Source: Doryteuthis pealeii (lineage: Eukaryota; Mollusca; Cephalopoda; Myopsida; Loliginidae). Taken from it: a DNA stretch of 64,000 bases. A program made the position numbers and the translations under genes. The notes beneath the pieces were generated by a model. The model made no database searches, was not told the DNA's origin, and was given only the letters and a program-made list of their open reading frames with translations. The stretch covers positions 3,729,396-3,793,395 of the forward strand of contig CM042163.1 in the NCBI GenBank assembly GCA_023376005.1, read 5' to 3'. Below are positions 21,334 to 31,215 of this stretch, piece after piece. The first letter of the stretch is position 1, and the number at the start of each line of letters is the position of its first letter.

Positions 21334-21366
<33 letters not shown>

Positions 21367-21372
21367 GAGAAA
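21283..21372 (+). repeat. (CA/TA) direct repeat flanking SINE, copy 1
   Basis: 'aataaacatatatatataaa' then (CA)n and 'catatatatgagaaat'. An almost identical block follows the SINE at 21615-21712. Confidence 0.85.
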
Positions 21373-21374
21373 TC

Positions 21375-21614
21375 GTCGGGGCGGCCTAAAGTCGGTATCA
21401 GCCAGTCAGTGAGGGAGTCTATCCCCTTTTCAATGGCGCTAGACCAAGGAGATTGTTATGGCGTCTGAGGTGGAGCGCCACACCTACCATCAGCTCCTTA
21501 CTTTACCGCACAGATCTCTGTGCTACTCAAACGCTGAGTTGGCGGGGACCGGTATTGAACTCGGAACGTTGTGGTTTCTAGCCGAACGCTCTACCGACTG
21601 AGCTAACCCGGCCC
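21375..21614 (-). mobile_element. tRNA-derived SINE, full head
   Basis: The minus strand begins GGGGCCGGGTTAGCTCAGTC with a matching CGGTCCCC 3' side, a good D arm (GCTC/GAGC), an A box TAGCTCAGTCGG and a B-box-like GAGTTCAATACC. The anticodon arm is degenerate. The body continues for about 165 bp with 'ggcgctagaccaaggagatt' (plus-strand reading). A second copy is at 32620-32815. tRNA-like SINEs of this type are common in cephalopods (known from the literature on squid and octopus SINEs). Confidence 0.75.
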
Positions 21615-21712
21615 CATATATACTATGAATAAACATATATATATAAACACACACACACATACATACATACACACTCACACACACACACACACATATATAT
21701 ATATGAGAAATA
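21615..21712 (+). repeat. (CA/TA) direct repeat flanking SINE, copy 2
   Basis: Copy of 21283-21372 with small length changes in the CA and TA runs. Confidence 0.85.
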
Positions 21713-21726
21713 TATATATATATATA

Positions 21727-21951
21727 TGGTTCATTTAATAAATTAGGTGAATTTTGCCTAAGGAGTTGGCAATAGGAATAACTGTCGACAGTTGCACATT
21801 TTTTCAAGGAAATCAATATTGTTGGACCCTTTTCACATCCTAGAATATTGTCAGCATGACCTTCTTTACTGATCATTGAGCCCAAAACTTTTCTTTTACC
21901 AGAGAGTCTGTTTCTACTCAGACTCGTAATTTTTAGCCCATTTGTATACAT
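21727..21951 (-). pseudogene. Mariner-like transposase fragment
   Basis: The N-terminal ~75 residues of a minus-strand ORF read KVLGSMISKEGHADNI and later DSYSYCQLLRQNSP. This resembles the central catalytic domain of mariner transposases (the strand before the second Asp, then 'YC.LL..'). The DDE residues themselves are not all identifiable and both ends are missing. Dead fragment in the OGFr intron; identification is from pattern memory only. Confidence 0.4.
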
Positions 21952-22163
21952 TTTTTAAATGAAATATGTGTTTCCGTACATATCACATATCCTTCTTTAA
22001 ATTTCACATGGTTTGCATGTCACAGCCACTAAAATTTGATGACAGACCTCTGTTCAAGACTGAAGCAGTTTGTTTCATTTGCCGCCATTTTCAAAGTAAA
22101 TTTTTTTGTGAGATTAAAGTCAGTATATGGAATCTTGAACTTATCCATCCCTTGGAATACATT

Positions 22164-22345
22164 TCGGACATGTTTTTCATTTACACCGTCAATATCTGGT
22201 TGTTTGTTAGGGGTTAGGGTTAGGGGTTAGTTTTACAATTTAAAAAGAAAAATCGTCTGTTAACAAACAACCGGATATTGACGGTGTAAATGGAAAACAT
22301 GTCCTTCTGAATCGAGATCAAAAAAGGGGTGCCTAAAGGTCATAT
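22164..22345. repeat. Foldback element with TTAGGG-like core, third copy
   Basis: 'catttacaccgtcaatatct' and 'atattgacggtgtaaatg' are inverted arms around 'gttaggggttagggttaggg'. The 3' outer arm ('ggggtgcctaaaggtcatat') matches 14836-15085; the 5' outer arm is missing. Confidence 0.75.
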
Positions 22346-22395
22346 GGTCCTACTTTTCTTGTAATTTTGTTTTTTGTTTTGTTTTGACTTTTAAG

Positions 22396-22535
22396 GCCAT
22401 AAAGAGTAATCCAGATTTACAAAAACGATTCCTTCGAGCCTTCGATATGATTTTGAATATGTATGGAATGAAACGTGAGCAAGATAAATTTCAGCTGAAA
22501 AATGAAAATGCAGATGTGTTGAAAAACCTAATCAG
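22396..22535 (+). CDS. OGFR: OGFr-like gene, exon c
   Basis: Between acceptor 'gacttttaag' and donor GTAAAG. It encodes AIKSNPDLQKRFLRAFDMIL, then NMYGMKREQDKFQLKNEN and ADVLKNLIR, ending in a split codon (AG|C). It aligns with the helix of OGFr proteins that contains 'R...AY.LML.FYG..L.D', followed by a shortened linker to the 'N.RITRILKSLG' segment. Clean frame, phase-consistent with both neighbours. Confidence 0.87.
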
Positions 22536-22572
22536 GTAAAGAATTTTCTTTTAAATCCAAAATTAAATACGA

Positions 22573-23055
22573 GGCTGAGTCAAAAAGTAATGCCATTTTG
22601 TTTTTTATGCCATAATTACCAACACAGGAACATGTATCCTACATAAGAATGAAGCTGGTCCTCTGTGGATCACATCCCTACTTCTCCACATAGGTGATTC
22701 AAAAAGTAATGCCATTTTGTTTAGGACAGGTATAATTACCAACACAGGAACATGTATCCTACATAAGAATGAAGCTGGTCCTTTGTGGATCACATTCCTA
22801 CTTCTCCACATAGGTGATTCAAAAAGTAATGCCATTTTGTTTAGGACAGGTATAATTACCAACACAGGAACATGTATCATACATCAGAATGAAGTTTGTC
22901 CAGTATGGATCACATCCCTACTTCTCCACATAGGTGATTCAAAAAGTAATGCCATTTTGTTTAGGACAGGTATAATTACCAACACAGGAACATGTATCAT
23001 ACATCAAAATGAAGTTTGTCCAGTATGGATCACATCCCTCCTTTCCCACAGTCAC
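22573..23055 (+). repeat. 120-bp tandem array, 4 units
   Basis: Units begin 'gattcaaaaagtaatgccat' at 120-bp spacing (22697, 22817, 22937). The first is preceded by 'gaggctgagt', reminiscent of a mariner terminal inverted repeat. ORFs reading FRTGIITNTGTCI on either strand are repeat translations. Confidence 0.88.
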
Positions 23056-23327
23056 CGCTTCTCTCAATATCAATGTTTCACCTTCAAATGAGAGGATGTA
23101 TCCCTATTGTTGACTGTTCTTTGAGCCGCTTCTTCACTACAGATTTCATTTCCTTGTCACTGGAATAATGTCTTTATTGAAAAGAAAGAATGAAAGAGGG
23201 TTTGAGAGGCAAACATCATTGTTCTAATTGTACTCAGTTGAAACAGTTGAAAAATGTAATGGTTTATTTAATGATAAACAGGTTGGAGTGATTTCAGTTG
23301 ATCAGTTAGATGCGATGGATATAAAAT
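23056..23327. other. Intron, unassigned
   Basis: No exon, repeat unit or transposon domain recognised. Confidence 0.5.
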
Positions 23328-24021
23328 CTGAACAAAATTTCAGAAAAATTAAAGGCAGTCGGTGACATGGCCTGGATGATATATTATACTGCTCTTCCTC
23401 TATCTTAGTCTGATTTCTATATAAGATAATATTGCAAAAACACAGCATATTTCTCAGAAGCCTGCTATATAACTTAACAAAGCAATTTCTTTCTTAATGG
23501 AGTTATTTAATATGATAGTTTACTTAAAAAAATGCTTATGAAGTGAAAAAGAAAACAGGCAGCCAGAAAAATCGAAATTGAAAATAAATAACTAAATCTA
23601 TTAATAATGGAGATTCGCTTCCGGTATTAAAGTCAACCAATTTTAAGTTATTCATAATTCACAAAAATATTCTCATAAAGAGTCATGACACTCAAATTTT
23701 GAGGGTTTTTTTTTTTGTCATCTGAACATTAGGTACATAGGTAATTTATGAGGAAGTGCGTCCCGGTCTCCTGCCTCAGAAATTGCTACCCGGTGACTAT
23801 TAAAATAACGTCCCCAGCTATGTCGTCTCCATTTGTTCATATCTATCTATCTATCTATATTATTTTGTTTGTTTATCTATCTATCTCAGTCTATTCCAAA
23901 CTATATATCCATCTTCATATCTAAACAAGAATTACGACAAATTACGATAAATAAACAAGAATTATGACAAATTTCTATAAATAAACAAGAATTACAACAA
24001 ATTTCTATAAATAAACAAGAA
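23328..24021 (+). repeat. 694-bp direct duplication, copy 1
   Basis: Apparently identical, with a constant offset of 2839, to 26167-26860, including an 11-T run. Contains a short TCTA microsatellite and 'aataaacaagaattac' repeats. Confidence 0.93.
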
Positions 24022-24129
24022 TTACAATATAAAACTTATTGCACACACACGCACAAACTGCTAAGGCATGCCTAATAATAAAAAAAAAAGGATAGACCAA
24101 ATCTGGAATGATACTAAGACATTGTTGAA

Positions 24130-24172
24130 CAGACACACACACACACACACACACACACAACACACACACACT
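24130..24172. repeat. (AC)n microsatellite
   Basis: Almost pure (AC)n with one skipped C. Confidence 0.95.
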
Positions 24173-24177
24173 TATTT

Positions 24178-24528
24178 TCCCAACCCTATTGCCCTTATGG
24201 CAAGCCCCAATCCCTTTTTATCATATGGGTGCTAGAAGGTGGTGACTGAGGGTCTACATGTCCTGGGAATGACGTTAAACTCTATCTGATGGTGAGGTTC
24301 CAGTTTTGGAGGTTTGGGGAATGTGGAACACCCATTCATCACCATTGCTCCCTGGTCCACTCTGACCCGGAGTGGTAGTACCTGTTAGGGTCCCATCTAT
24401 GGGTTAAATAGAAAAATGTATTTATAAAAAAATTGTATTATCCATTAAGAATTGATTTCAAAACTTTATCGGCATTAAATGACCCACTGAGGTTGATATG
24501 CCGTAAAACAAAACAAACCAAACCAAAA
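24178..24528 (+). mobile_element. Dispersed SINE-like repeat (CCAACCCTATTGCCC family), copy 1
   Basis: About 350 bp from 'cccaaccctattgccctta' through 'ctggtccactctgacccgg' and 'tacctgttagggtcccat' to a tail 'ttgatatgccgtaaaacaaa'. Related copies are at 28020-28380, 33541-33893, 39712-40022 (minus) and 62330-62650. No coding capacity. The A/C-rich tail suggests retroposition. Confidence 0.75.
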
Positions 24529-24711
24529 CACACACACTTACATATGCATGGACAGAGAATTTGGAAGATATCCCCAGGCATATAACAGAATGGACAGATC
24601 CTAGCAACAAGCTAACAGCTCCAGACTTAGCTTTCAGAAATCTTCTGAAGAAGGGATCTTTACCTCAAAATATTAAGAATAAATCAAAGGTAAACAAACA
24701 ACATCATAATT
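24529..24711 (+). other. Possible reverse transcriptase remnant in intron
   Basis: The 87-residue ORF starting at 24561 reads 'MEDIPRHITEWTDPSNK' before running into the array. I do not recognise it securely. Confidence 0.2.
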
Positions 24712-25420
24712 ATTTTTCTTTACACTTGAATTGTGATAGCCTTCAAAACCAACCACCAAACCAATATAAACACAAATGCTTCAAGCAAATTATAAAACTC
24801 TTTTTCTTTACACTTGAATTGTGATAGCCTTCAAAACCAACCACCAAACCAAATAAAACACAAATACTTCAAGCAAATTATAAAACTCTTTTTCTTTACA
24901 CTTGAATTGTGATAGCCTTCAAAACCAACCACCAAACCAATATAAACACAAATACTTCAAGCAAATTATAAAACTCTTTTTTCTTACACTTGCATTGTGA
25001 TAGCCTTCAAAACCAACCACCAAACCAATATAAACACAAATGCTTCAAGCAAATTATAAAACTCTTTTTTCTTTACACTTGCATTGTGATAGCCTTCAAA
25101 ACCAACCACCAAACCAATATAAACAAAATGCTTCAAGAAAATTATAAAACTTTTTTTCTTTACACTTGCATTGTGATAGCCTTCAAAACCAACCACCAAA
25201 CCAATATAAACACAAATGCTTCAAGCAAATTATAAAACTCTTTTTTCTTTACACTTGCATTGTGATAGCCTTCAAAACCAACCACCAAACCAATATAAAC
25301 ACAAATGCTTCAAGCAAATTATAAAACTCTTTTTCTTTACACTTGAATTGTGATAGCCTTCAAAACCAACCACCAAACCAATATAAACAAAATGCTTCAA
25401 GAAAATTATAAAACTTGTAC
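24712..25420 (+). repeat. ~88-bp tandem array, 8 units
   Basis: Units contain 'gtgatagccttcaaaaccaa' and 'caagcaaattataaaactc', with differences in T-run length and 'gaattg/gcattg'. It ends about 115 bp before the last OGFr-like exon. Confidence 0.92.
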
Positions 25421-25534
25421 AGGGTGATCCAGAAAAAACTGAACCAAATTATTTATTTATTTTCCCATTAAACTAAGTTATCTATCTATCAGCTGAAATC
25501 TATCAATTTTTTGTTTTTTGTTTTGTTCTTTTAG

Positions 25535-25760
25535 CCATGAGGCATCTGCTATGTTTATTACCAGAATCCTGAAAACACTTAAGGAATTCGGTCGCCCACA
25601 TCTGATGGTGTCATGGCTGAAGTTTTTGGCGGACCTCATTTACAAACATAAAAAATTACCTGTCTCCTTCGAAAAAAGTTTCACAAGTTTTTGGTTGATG
25701 ACTTTGAATATTAATGATCGGCAACATGTCATGAATTATTCTAACCAAATAAAGTCATAA
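25535..25760 (+). CDS. OGFR: OGFr-like gene, last coding exon
   Basis: Acceptor 'tgttcttttag', then a split Ser codon and HEASAMFITRILKTLKEFGR, LKFLADLIYKHKKLPVSFEK and finally MNYSNQIKS with a TAA stop at 25758. The 'ITRILK.L.E.G' motif is a hallmark of the OGFr domain. The protein ends right after this domain and lacks the acidic/proline-rich or repeat tails of vertebrate OGFR. AATAAA overlaps the last codons (25748-25753). It lies between the two copies of the 694-bp duplication. The visible coding part totals about 170 codons; the N-terminus is missing. Confidence 0.9.
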
Positions 25761-26166
25761 TTCAGAGTTTTCAGCAGAAATCTTCATGGAAACAATTATA
25801 GAATGATTCCTATTTTTATTACATTTAAAAAATAACGCTCATATTATTTCGAGATTACCAACTATATAAAAAAAAAAGCAATGGTGTTACACATAATTGA
25901 ATAATATTAATATTAATATGAATAACTTAAAATTGGTTGACTTTAATATTTTTCTGATAGCATTTTTACATTCCTTCGTCAAAAATGCTTTTAAAATCAA
26001 TTTCTAAGAGTAGGGAAGCTCTAGAACTCATTTTACAGACAAAAATAGATTATAGTCGCCATTTTTAGCGAAATTTGGAGAGATAAAAATTGACATAACT
26101 CCGCCAATTTTTTTGGAATTGGAAGCTCAAATTTTGGGGATTGTCTAACTTTAACATAATCAATAC
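25761..26166. other. 3' flank of OGFr-like gene
   Basis: AT-rich. Contains 'gacataactccgccaattttttt', a phrase typical of dispersed AT-rich repeats. No gene. Confidence 0.5.
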
Positions 26167-26860
26167 CTGAACAAAATTTCAGAAAAATTAAAGGCAGTCG
26201 GTGACATGGCCTGGATGATATATTATACTGCTCTTCCTCTATCTTAGTCTGATTTCTATATAAGATAATATTGCAAAAACACAGCATATTTCTCAGAAGC
26301 CTGCTATATAACTTAACAAAGCAATTTCTTTCTTAATGGAGTTATTTAATATGATAGTTTACTTAAAAAAATGCTTATGAAGTGAAAAAGAAAACAGGCA
26401 GCCAGAAAAATCGAAATTGAAAATAAATAACTAAATCTATTAATAATGGAGATTCGCTTCCGGTATTAAAGTCAACCAATTTTAAGTTATTCATAATTCA
26501 CAAAAATATTCTCATAAAGAGTCATGACACTCAAATTTTGAGGGTTTTTTTTTTTGTCATCTGAACATTAGGTACATAGGTAATTTATGAGGAAGTGCGT
26601 CCCGGTCTCCTGCCTCAGAAATTGCTACCCGGTGACTATTAAAATAACGTCCCCAGCTATGTCGTCTCCATTTGTTCATATCTATCTATCTATCTATATT
26701 ATTTTGTTTGTTTATCTATCTATCTCAGTCTATTCCAAACTATATATCCATCTTCATATCTAAACAAGAATTACGACAAATTACGATAAATAAACAAGAA
26801 TTATGACAAATTTCTATAAATAAACAAGAATTACAACAAATTTCTATAAATAAACAAGAA
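26167..26860 (+). repeat. 694-bp direct duplication, copy 2
   Basis: Same as 23328-24021. After 26860 the sequence diverges ('ataacaac' versus 'attacaat'). Confidence 0.93.
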
Positions 26861-27590
26861 TAACAACAAATTTCTATAAATAAACAAAAATATTTGCAAC
26901 TTAAGGGAATATATTGTATGTTACTCCCTGGTGAAAACCTTTGGAAATTGGCCCTTAAAGAGTTAAAGAAAAAAAAAGATTTCTCCAGTTTAATAGTGTT
27001 TCCTACACTGGTGTGTCTATATGTAGTAGTCCACAGTGAATATAAATTGATATTTTATTTTCTAACGGAATAAAAAGATTTTTGTTGAAAATTTTTTTTA
27101 TGAAATCTTTTTTAAAAAAAGCAAAATTAACTTCATTTTTTTTCAGAATTTCTTTTTCTCCATGAATATAAACTCTGCATTGTTTGGAATTGGTTTTTAG
27201 CAAAAATTATTTTAATCTCTCAAAAATATTTGTTTTGAGGCTATTCAAAATGGAGGCTGAGAAGTGCAAGAAAATGCAAAATTTACAGAAGAATGTGTGA
27301 TGTGCATTGTGGAAAAAGTTTTATTAAAAAAAATATTCACAGATTGTCGAAACCATGGGTTTGTCAGAAACAAAAGTCAGTTCATGGAGTAAAAATACTC
27401 TGACTCTCTGATAAAAAGAAAAAAAGTTCTAATGCCACAGTCAGTAAAGAAGGTCATGCTTTTGAGACATGAAAGTACACGTCAGTATTCATTTCCTTAA
27501 AAATGGTGCAATTCTTTACTCTTTAGGCAAAATTCATCTTCTTTATAGAATGACCCGTGTATATTTATTTTATTCTTTTTATAACTCCGC
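26861..27590. other. Intergenic, possible transposase N-terminal remnant
   Basis: 27250-27500 reads in pieces like a helix-turn-helix N-terminus ('MEAEKCKKMQNLQ', 'NHGFVRNKSQFMEK') but is riddled with stops. Otherwise AT-rich. Confidence 0.25.
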
Positions 27591-28000
27591 TTAAGAAATG
27601 TGACCTGGTTCGTATCCTGCTCGTGGCCAAACTACAATGACAATTATGAGAATATGAAGAAGCACTTTGTGAACAATTGGAGTTTTATTAAAATCTAATA
27701 ATGGCGCAGCAAACATATTGCCTCGCAGCCTTTCAAGTCCACCGGATGGCATCAACTGATCTTCCCAGGAATCTTTTGTGGATGACGAAATAAGATTTCT
27801 TGTATTCTCTTCAAAGTTCTTGCAAGTCATTGATTTCATAGCGTAGATTTGCCCTTCAACCAACAACAAAGAAAAAGGGTGTTTAATCAAAGCTTCTGGC
27901 TTGGCCACTCATATCGGACGACGCCAGCATCAATTCATCTCCTCAGGAAATGCGACTCAGGCCATTCACGAACAACAATACCAAAATGCAGATAGACACC
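27591..28000 (-). pseudogene. Decayed mariner/IS630-like transposase, C-terminal part
   Basis: On the minus strand, fragments in order resemble the C-terminus of DDE transposases: a D-G-x-x-x-H-F start, 'WP' then a 'PFSLLLVEGQIYA' block like the usual 'FFLWG.LK..VY', then 'NFEENTRNLISS' like 'L...I..A...I'. In-frame the 105-residue ORF covers the second half. Catalytic residues cannot be assigned confidently. Dead element. Confidence 0.4.
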
Positions 28001-28019
28001 ATCTTGATAAAAATTTTTA

Positions 28020-28380
28020 ATTCCCAACCCTATTGCCCTTATGCAAGCCCCAACCCCTTTTTATCTATGGGTGTAGAAGGCGGTGGCTGCAAGGTCCACA
28101 TGTCCGGATGACGTTAAACTCTATTCTGAGTGGTGAGGTTCCAGTTTTGAGGTTTGTTGAATGTGGAGCACCCTTCGATCACTATTTGCTCCCCTGGTCC
28201 ACTCTGACACAGTGGACGGAGTTGTATACCTGTTAGGGTCCCATCTATGGTTAAATAGAAAAACATGAGTTTATAAACAAAAATGTTTATCATTAAGATG
28301 ATTGATTTCAAAATTTTATGGCATTAAATGACCACTGAGAGGTGATTGCCGGTAAAACAAAACAAACCAAACCAACCAAC
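28020..28380 (+). mobile_element. SINE-like repeat (CCAACCCTATTGCCC family), copy 2
   Basis: Diverged copy of 24178-24528 with indels. Same tail 'gccggtaaaacaaaacaaac'. Confidence 0.75.
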
Positions 28381-28567
28381 AAAATGTTTTAAAATAAGAT
28401 TTTTTGGATGTTTGTTTTTGAGAAGCATTGTTGAATAAAGTAAATATATTATTATTTTTATATTTTCGCTTGAAGGCATTCAATGAATGTATCCATAAAT
28501 ATTCGATACTTATAGAAAATAATCTTTGACAAGTGGAATCCCCGGCAAAGATTGTTCGGTGTGTAGA

Positions 28568-28615
28568 ACATCGTACAGACTGTTTCGACTTTATTAAGTC
28601 TCATCAGCGTAGTTA
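28568..28615 (-). ncRNA. Hammerhead ribozyme motif, tandem copy 1
   Basis: Canonical CTGATGA core, stem II GACTT/AAGTC, GAA, ACA/TGT stem III, GUA triplet. Stem I is weakened: only the two core-proximal pairs are clean, and more require a bulge. Confidence 0.55.
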
Positions 28616-28686
28616 CTAACGATTTCCTCCGCAGGGAATTGAAACACCAGCGGACTTTCAGTTCCCTCCGACAGAAATCGAACTAA

Positions 28687-28733
28687 ACATGCGTACAGAC
28701 TGTTTCGACTTTATTAAGTCTCATCAGCGACGT
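28687..28733 (-). ncRNA. Hammerhead ribozyme motif, tandem copy 2
   Basis: CTGATGA core with the same stems II and III. Stem I pairs ACGTCG with CG(c)ATGT, six pairs with one bulged C. Relative to 13447-13492, the fourth stem I pair is G-U instead of A-U, so pairing is kept despite sequence change. Confidence 0.65.
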
Positions 28734-28974
28734 ATAACTAAACGATTTCCTCGACAGAAATTGGAAACCGGGACTCAGTTCCTCGACAGAACGAACCTGG
28801 ACCTCAGTTAAAATAGTTTAAAAGGGAGTTACTTTTAATCACCCTGTATAAAGTTGGAATTTTTATGCTGAAAGAATTGTGCAATAAGTACACAATCAGA
28901 GGGAGGTAGAGCTGGACTTCAACTTTGGTGCACAAAATCCTAGTTTTTGAAAAAAAAAAAAAGTGTGGAGTGGT

Positions 28975-29025
28975 GAGATGAGAGAGAGAGAGAGAGAAGA
29001 GGAGAAGAGAGAGAGTAAGAAAAAG
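28975..29025. repeat. (GA)n tract
   Basis: Interrupted (AG)n. Confidence 0.9.
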
Positions 29026-30490
29026 GTTTATTTATACGAATAAAACTAGCACCACCCTCTGTGAATTTATAATTCTAGGATATTATTCCATAAATCGTCC
29101 TGACATCCCTGCCCTAAACAAACGCTAAGGCAGTGCTTGCTAAAACATCCGACCCCTGCTACTTTATGAAAAATGTCTCAATTGTTTTTATTTTTTGAAG
29201 AACTCGGTCCGTAATTTATTTAAAGATTTGTGACAGTTGTTTTGAAAATTATAAATAAAATGGAAAATACCCAAAAATACTTTAAAGCTGGGGGTAAAGG
29301 TGTTGATAAAAAACCGAGGGTGGCTACTTTTAACAGCCTCAAATGACTAGAAAACTTATTTGTTGATTATAAATGCCTTCAATAACTGCTAAAATATATT
29401 TTAAAGAGTACAGGGTTAAAATATTTACGTTTACAATGTTTGAGCAAAAAAAAATATTGGGGCAAAATAGTTCGCTTTTCATATCACATTAACGTTTCGG
29501 AAAAAAGAACCTTTTCTCAAACAGCTAGGAGTCTAAGTCAGGGGTTAATTCTAAAATTTGGTTAAACACTGGAACTGTAAATTTCTAAGGATAAAAAAAA
29601 AATTCTCGTACATTTTTTGTTCAATGGAATTAGTACTTTTTCAATTGATTGGAGAAAAGCTTGAGAAAAAAAAAAAAAAAATCTTGCTGAGATCTTTAGA
29701 AAAAGAATAATGTTTATTTTTTTTATTTATTAAGAAATTGGTGAAATTCTTTTTTATGAAAAAAAAAAAGAAACTTTGATGTTTTGTGATTTGTTTAGTT
29801 AGAAATTTTGTATCTTTTTTTTTTGTCTGTCCTAATTGTTATATTTATATTGACGTTTTCACAAGTACCCAAATCGATACAATGTTGTATTATACCCTTT
29901 TCTTTCTTCTTACTCTGGTCGTAGTTTTGTATTCTGGCCCGGCTTGCTATTGCTTGTTCTCTTCTTGTCTGGTCTTTTCTATCGTGGCCTCGACGTCCTT
30001 CTGTGTGCTAGGTGGGGAGTAGTGTCTGTGTAGGTGAGCATCCTTATCTAGAGCCCTGCTGTCAAGTTAGTTTTTAGAATATATATACATAGACTTCGCT
30101 TTCACGTTGATGAGTTACTTTAGCGCTTTCCAACCCCAACTGCAGAAAAGATTGAGATGACTTATATAATGTTACTATCTTGTCTGGCATAACTTCTACT
30201 GACTTGAAACTTATACTATACGGTCACCTATAACCGGAGACGAGCGTCTTCATGCGTATCTCTGGTTCTCACGATCCATAACCGAAGAAGGGAGATGAGA
30301 GAGTAGAGTGTCGCACATCTCAATGCCATACAGCTGCACTAATCGCCATTATGATTTCTACACTATTGCCTATAATCATTAGGTTTCTAATGAATTGAGT
30401 ACCATAATCTTGTACATGTTTCAGAATTCGTCCTTCACTTTTGCTCTAAATATCTCTGATAAATCTAAAAATGTTTCAACTTTACCATTG
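29026..30490. other. Intergenic AT-rich repeat sequence
   Basis: 29270-29560 ('aggtgttgataaaaa', 'ggttaaaatatttacgttta') is a diverged relative of the AT-rich element at 40440-40780 and 36260-36560. The ORF at 29786-30022 (78 residues, hydrophobic) shows no recognisable domain. A relative of part of it in reverse ('gacgttttcacaagtaccc') lies near 31715. Nothing else supportable. Confidence 0.4.
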
Positions 30491-30492
30491 AA

Positions 30493-31078
30493 CTACAAAT
30501 ATATGCACCCTCCGGGTGCAAGTATTAAGTTTTCGTAAATAAAATTCGTATTAAATTAGAAAGGCTATTGAAACTAATACATAAATGGACATAGAAAAAT
30601 CTGAAAACGTACTCTTCCTCACTCTCGTCTTTGCATTTTATTTTTTCTAATTTAAGTATTTAGTTAAAAGAGGAAGTAAGAATAAAATGACAGTTATTTT
30701 TTCTTGTTAATGGATTTCATTTAAGATTCATTGAAAGAGAATTTTTGCTCTATTCATTAAAATAAAACCAAACAGTTAGAAATCAATAATACTAAGCACA
30801 TTATTATTAAAATCCCGATTTTTATATCAATATGCAAATTAGCTTTCCCATTCACACACTTAAACCACTATTTTATTGTATATATAAATATAATTGCATG
30901 TTATTAGTATGTTAGATATGTTAACAGTATAATAATGTAAAACAATTTTAATAATAATTGAGTTTTAAATAAAATAAATCATTGAGAAGTGGCGTAAATC
31001 AACTAAGGGAATTGTGACTTGATAGTAATAGTTCGGTTACAGACAGAAAAACAAACAATCTCCATTATAATAAGATAT
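30493..31078 (+). repeat. Solo copy of the 19800-20450 repeat
   Basis: Starts with the same 'atatatgcaccctccgggtg' hairpin and ends 'atctccattataataagata'. Homopolymer differences from the other copies. Confidence 0.8.
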
Positions 31079-31094
31079 ACCTCAGCCACTGTAT

Positions 31095-31215
31095 GCCACT
31101 TGTGTGCATACTTACAGGTCCACTCTGAGACGGAGTGGTAGTACCTGTTAGGGTACTATCTAAGGGCTAGATAGATTTAAAAAATGTGGTTAACATATGA
31201 GTTTTAAAAAAACAT
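31095..31215 (+). mobile_element. Partial SINE-like repeat (CCAACCCTATTGCCC family)
   Basis: Only the 3' half: 'gtccactctgagacggagtg', 'tacctgttagggtactatct'. A detached tail-like piece ('aacccaacaagggttgacat') occurs at about 31785. Confidence 0.6.

Larger units (their letters stand above)
28390..28810 (-). mobile_element. Repeat with two tandem hammerhead ribozymes
   Basis: Related to 13235-13600 in inverse orientation. It contains two hammerheads whose cleavage bases are 120 nt apart, and three copies of a 'ccgacag.aatcgaa' phrase. Tandem ribozymes would release a unit-length RNA, the organisation expected of a retrozyme or Penelope-like terminal repeat. Confidence 0.6.

Noticed and set aside
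21544..21615. Functional tRNA gene (minus strand)
   Set aside because: Acceptor and D arms pair but the anticodon arm does not, and it continues into a SINE body with a second copy at 32620-32815.
22605..23091. Repetitive ORFs of 91 and 124 residues on both strands
   Set aside because: Open only because the 120-bp unit length is divisible by three; no domain.
29786..30022. 78-residue hydrophobic ORF as a membrane protein
   Set aside because: Low-complexity composition, no domain, and part recurs inverted near 31715, indicating repeat sequence.
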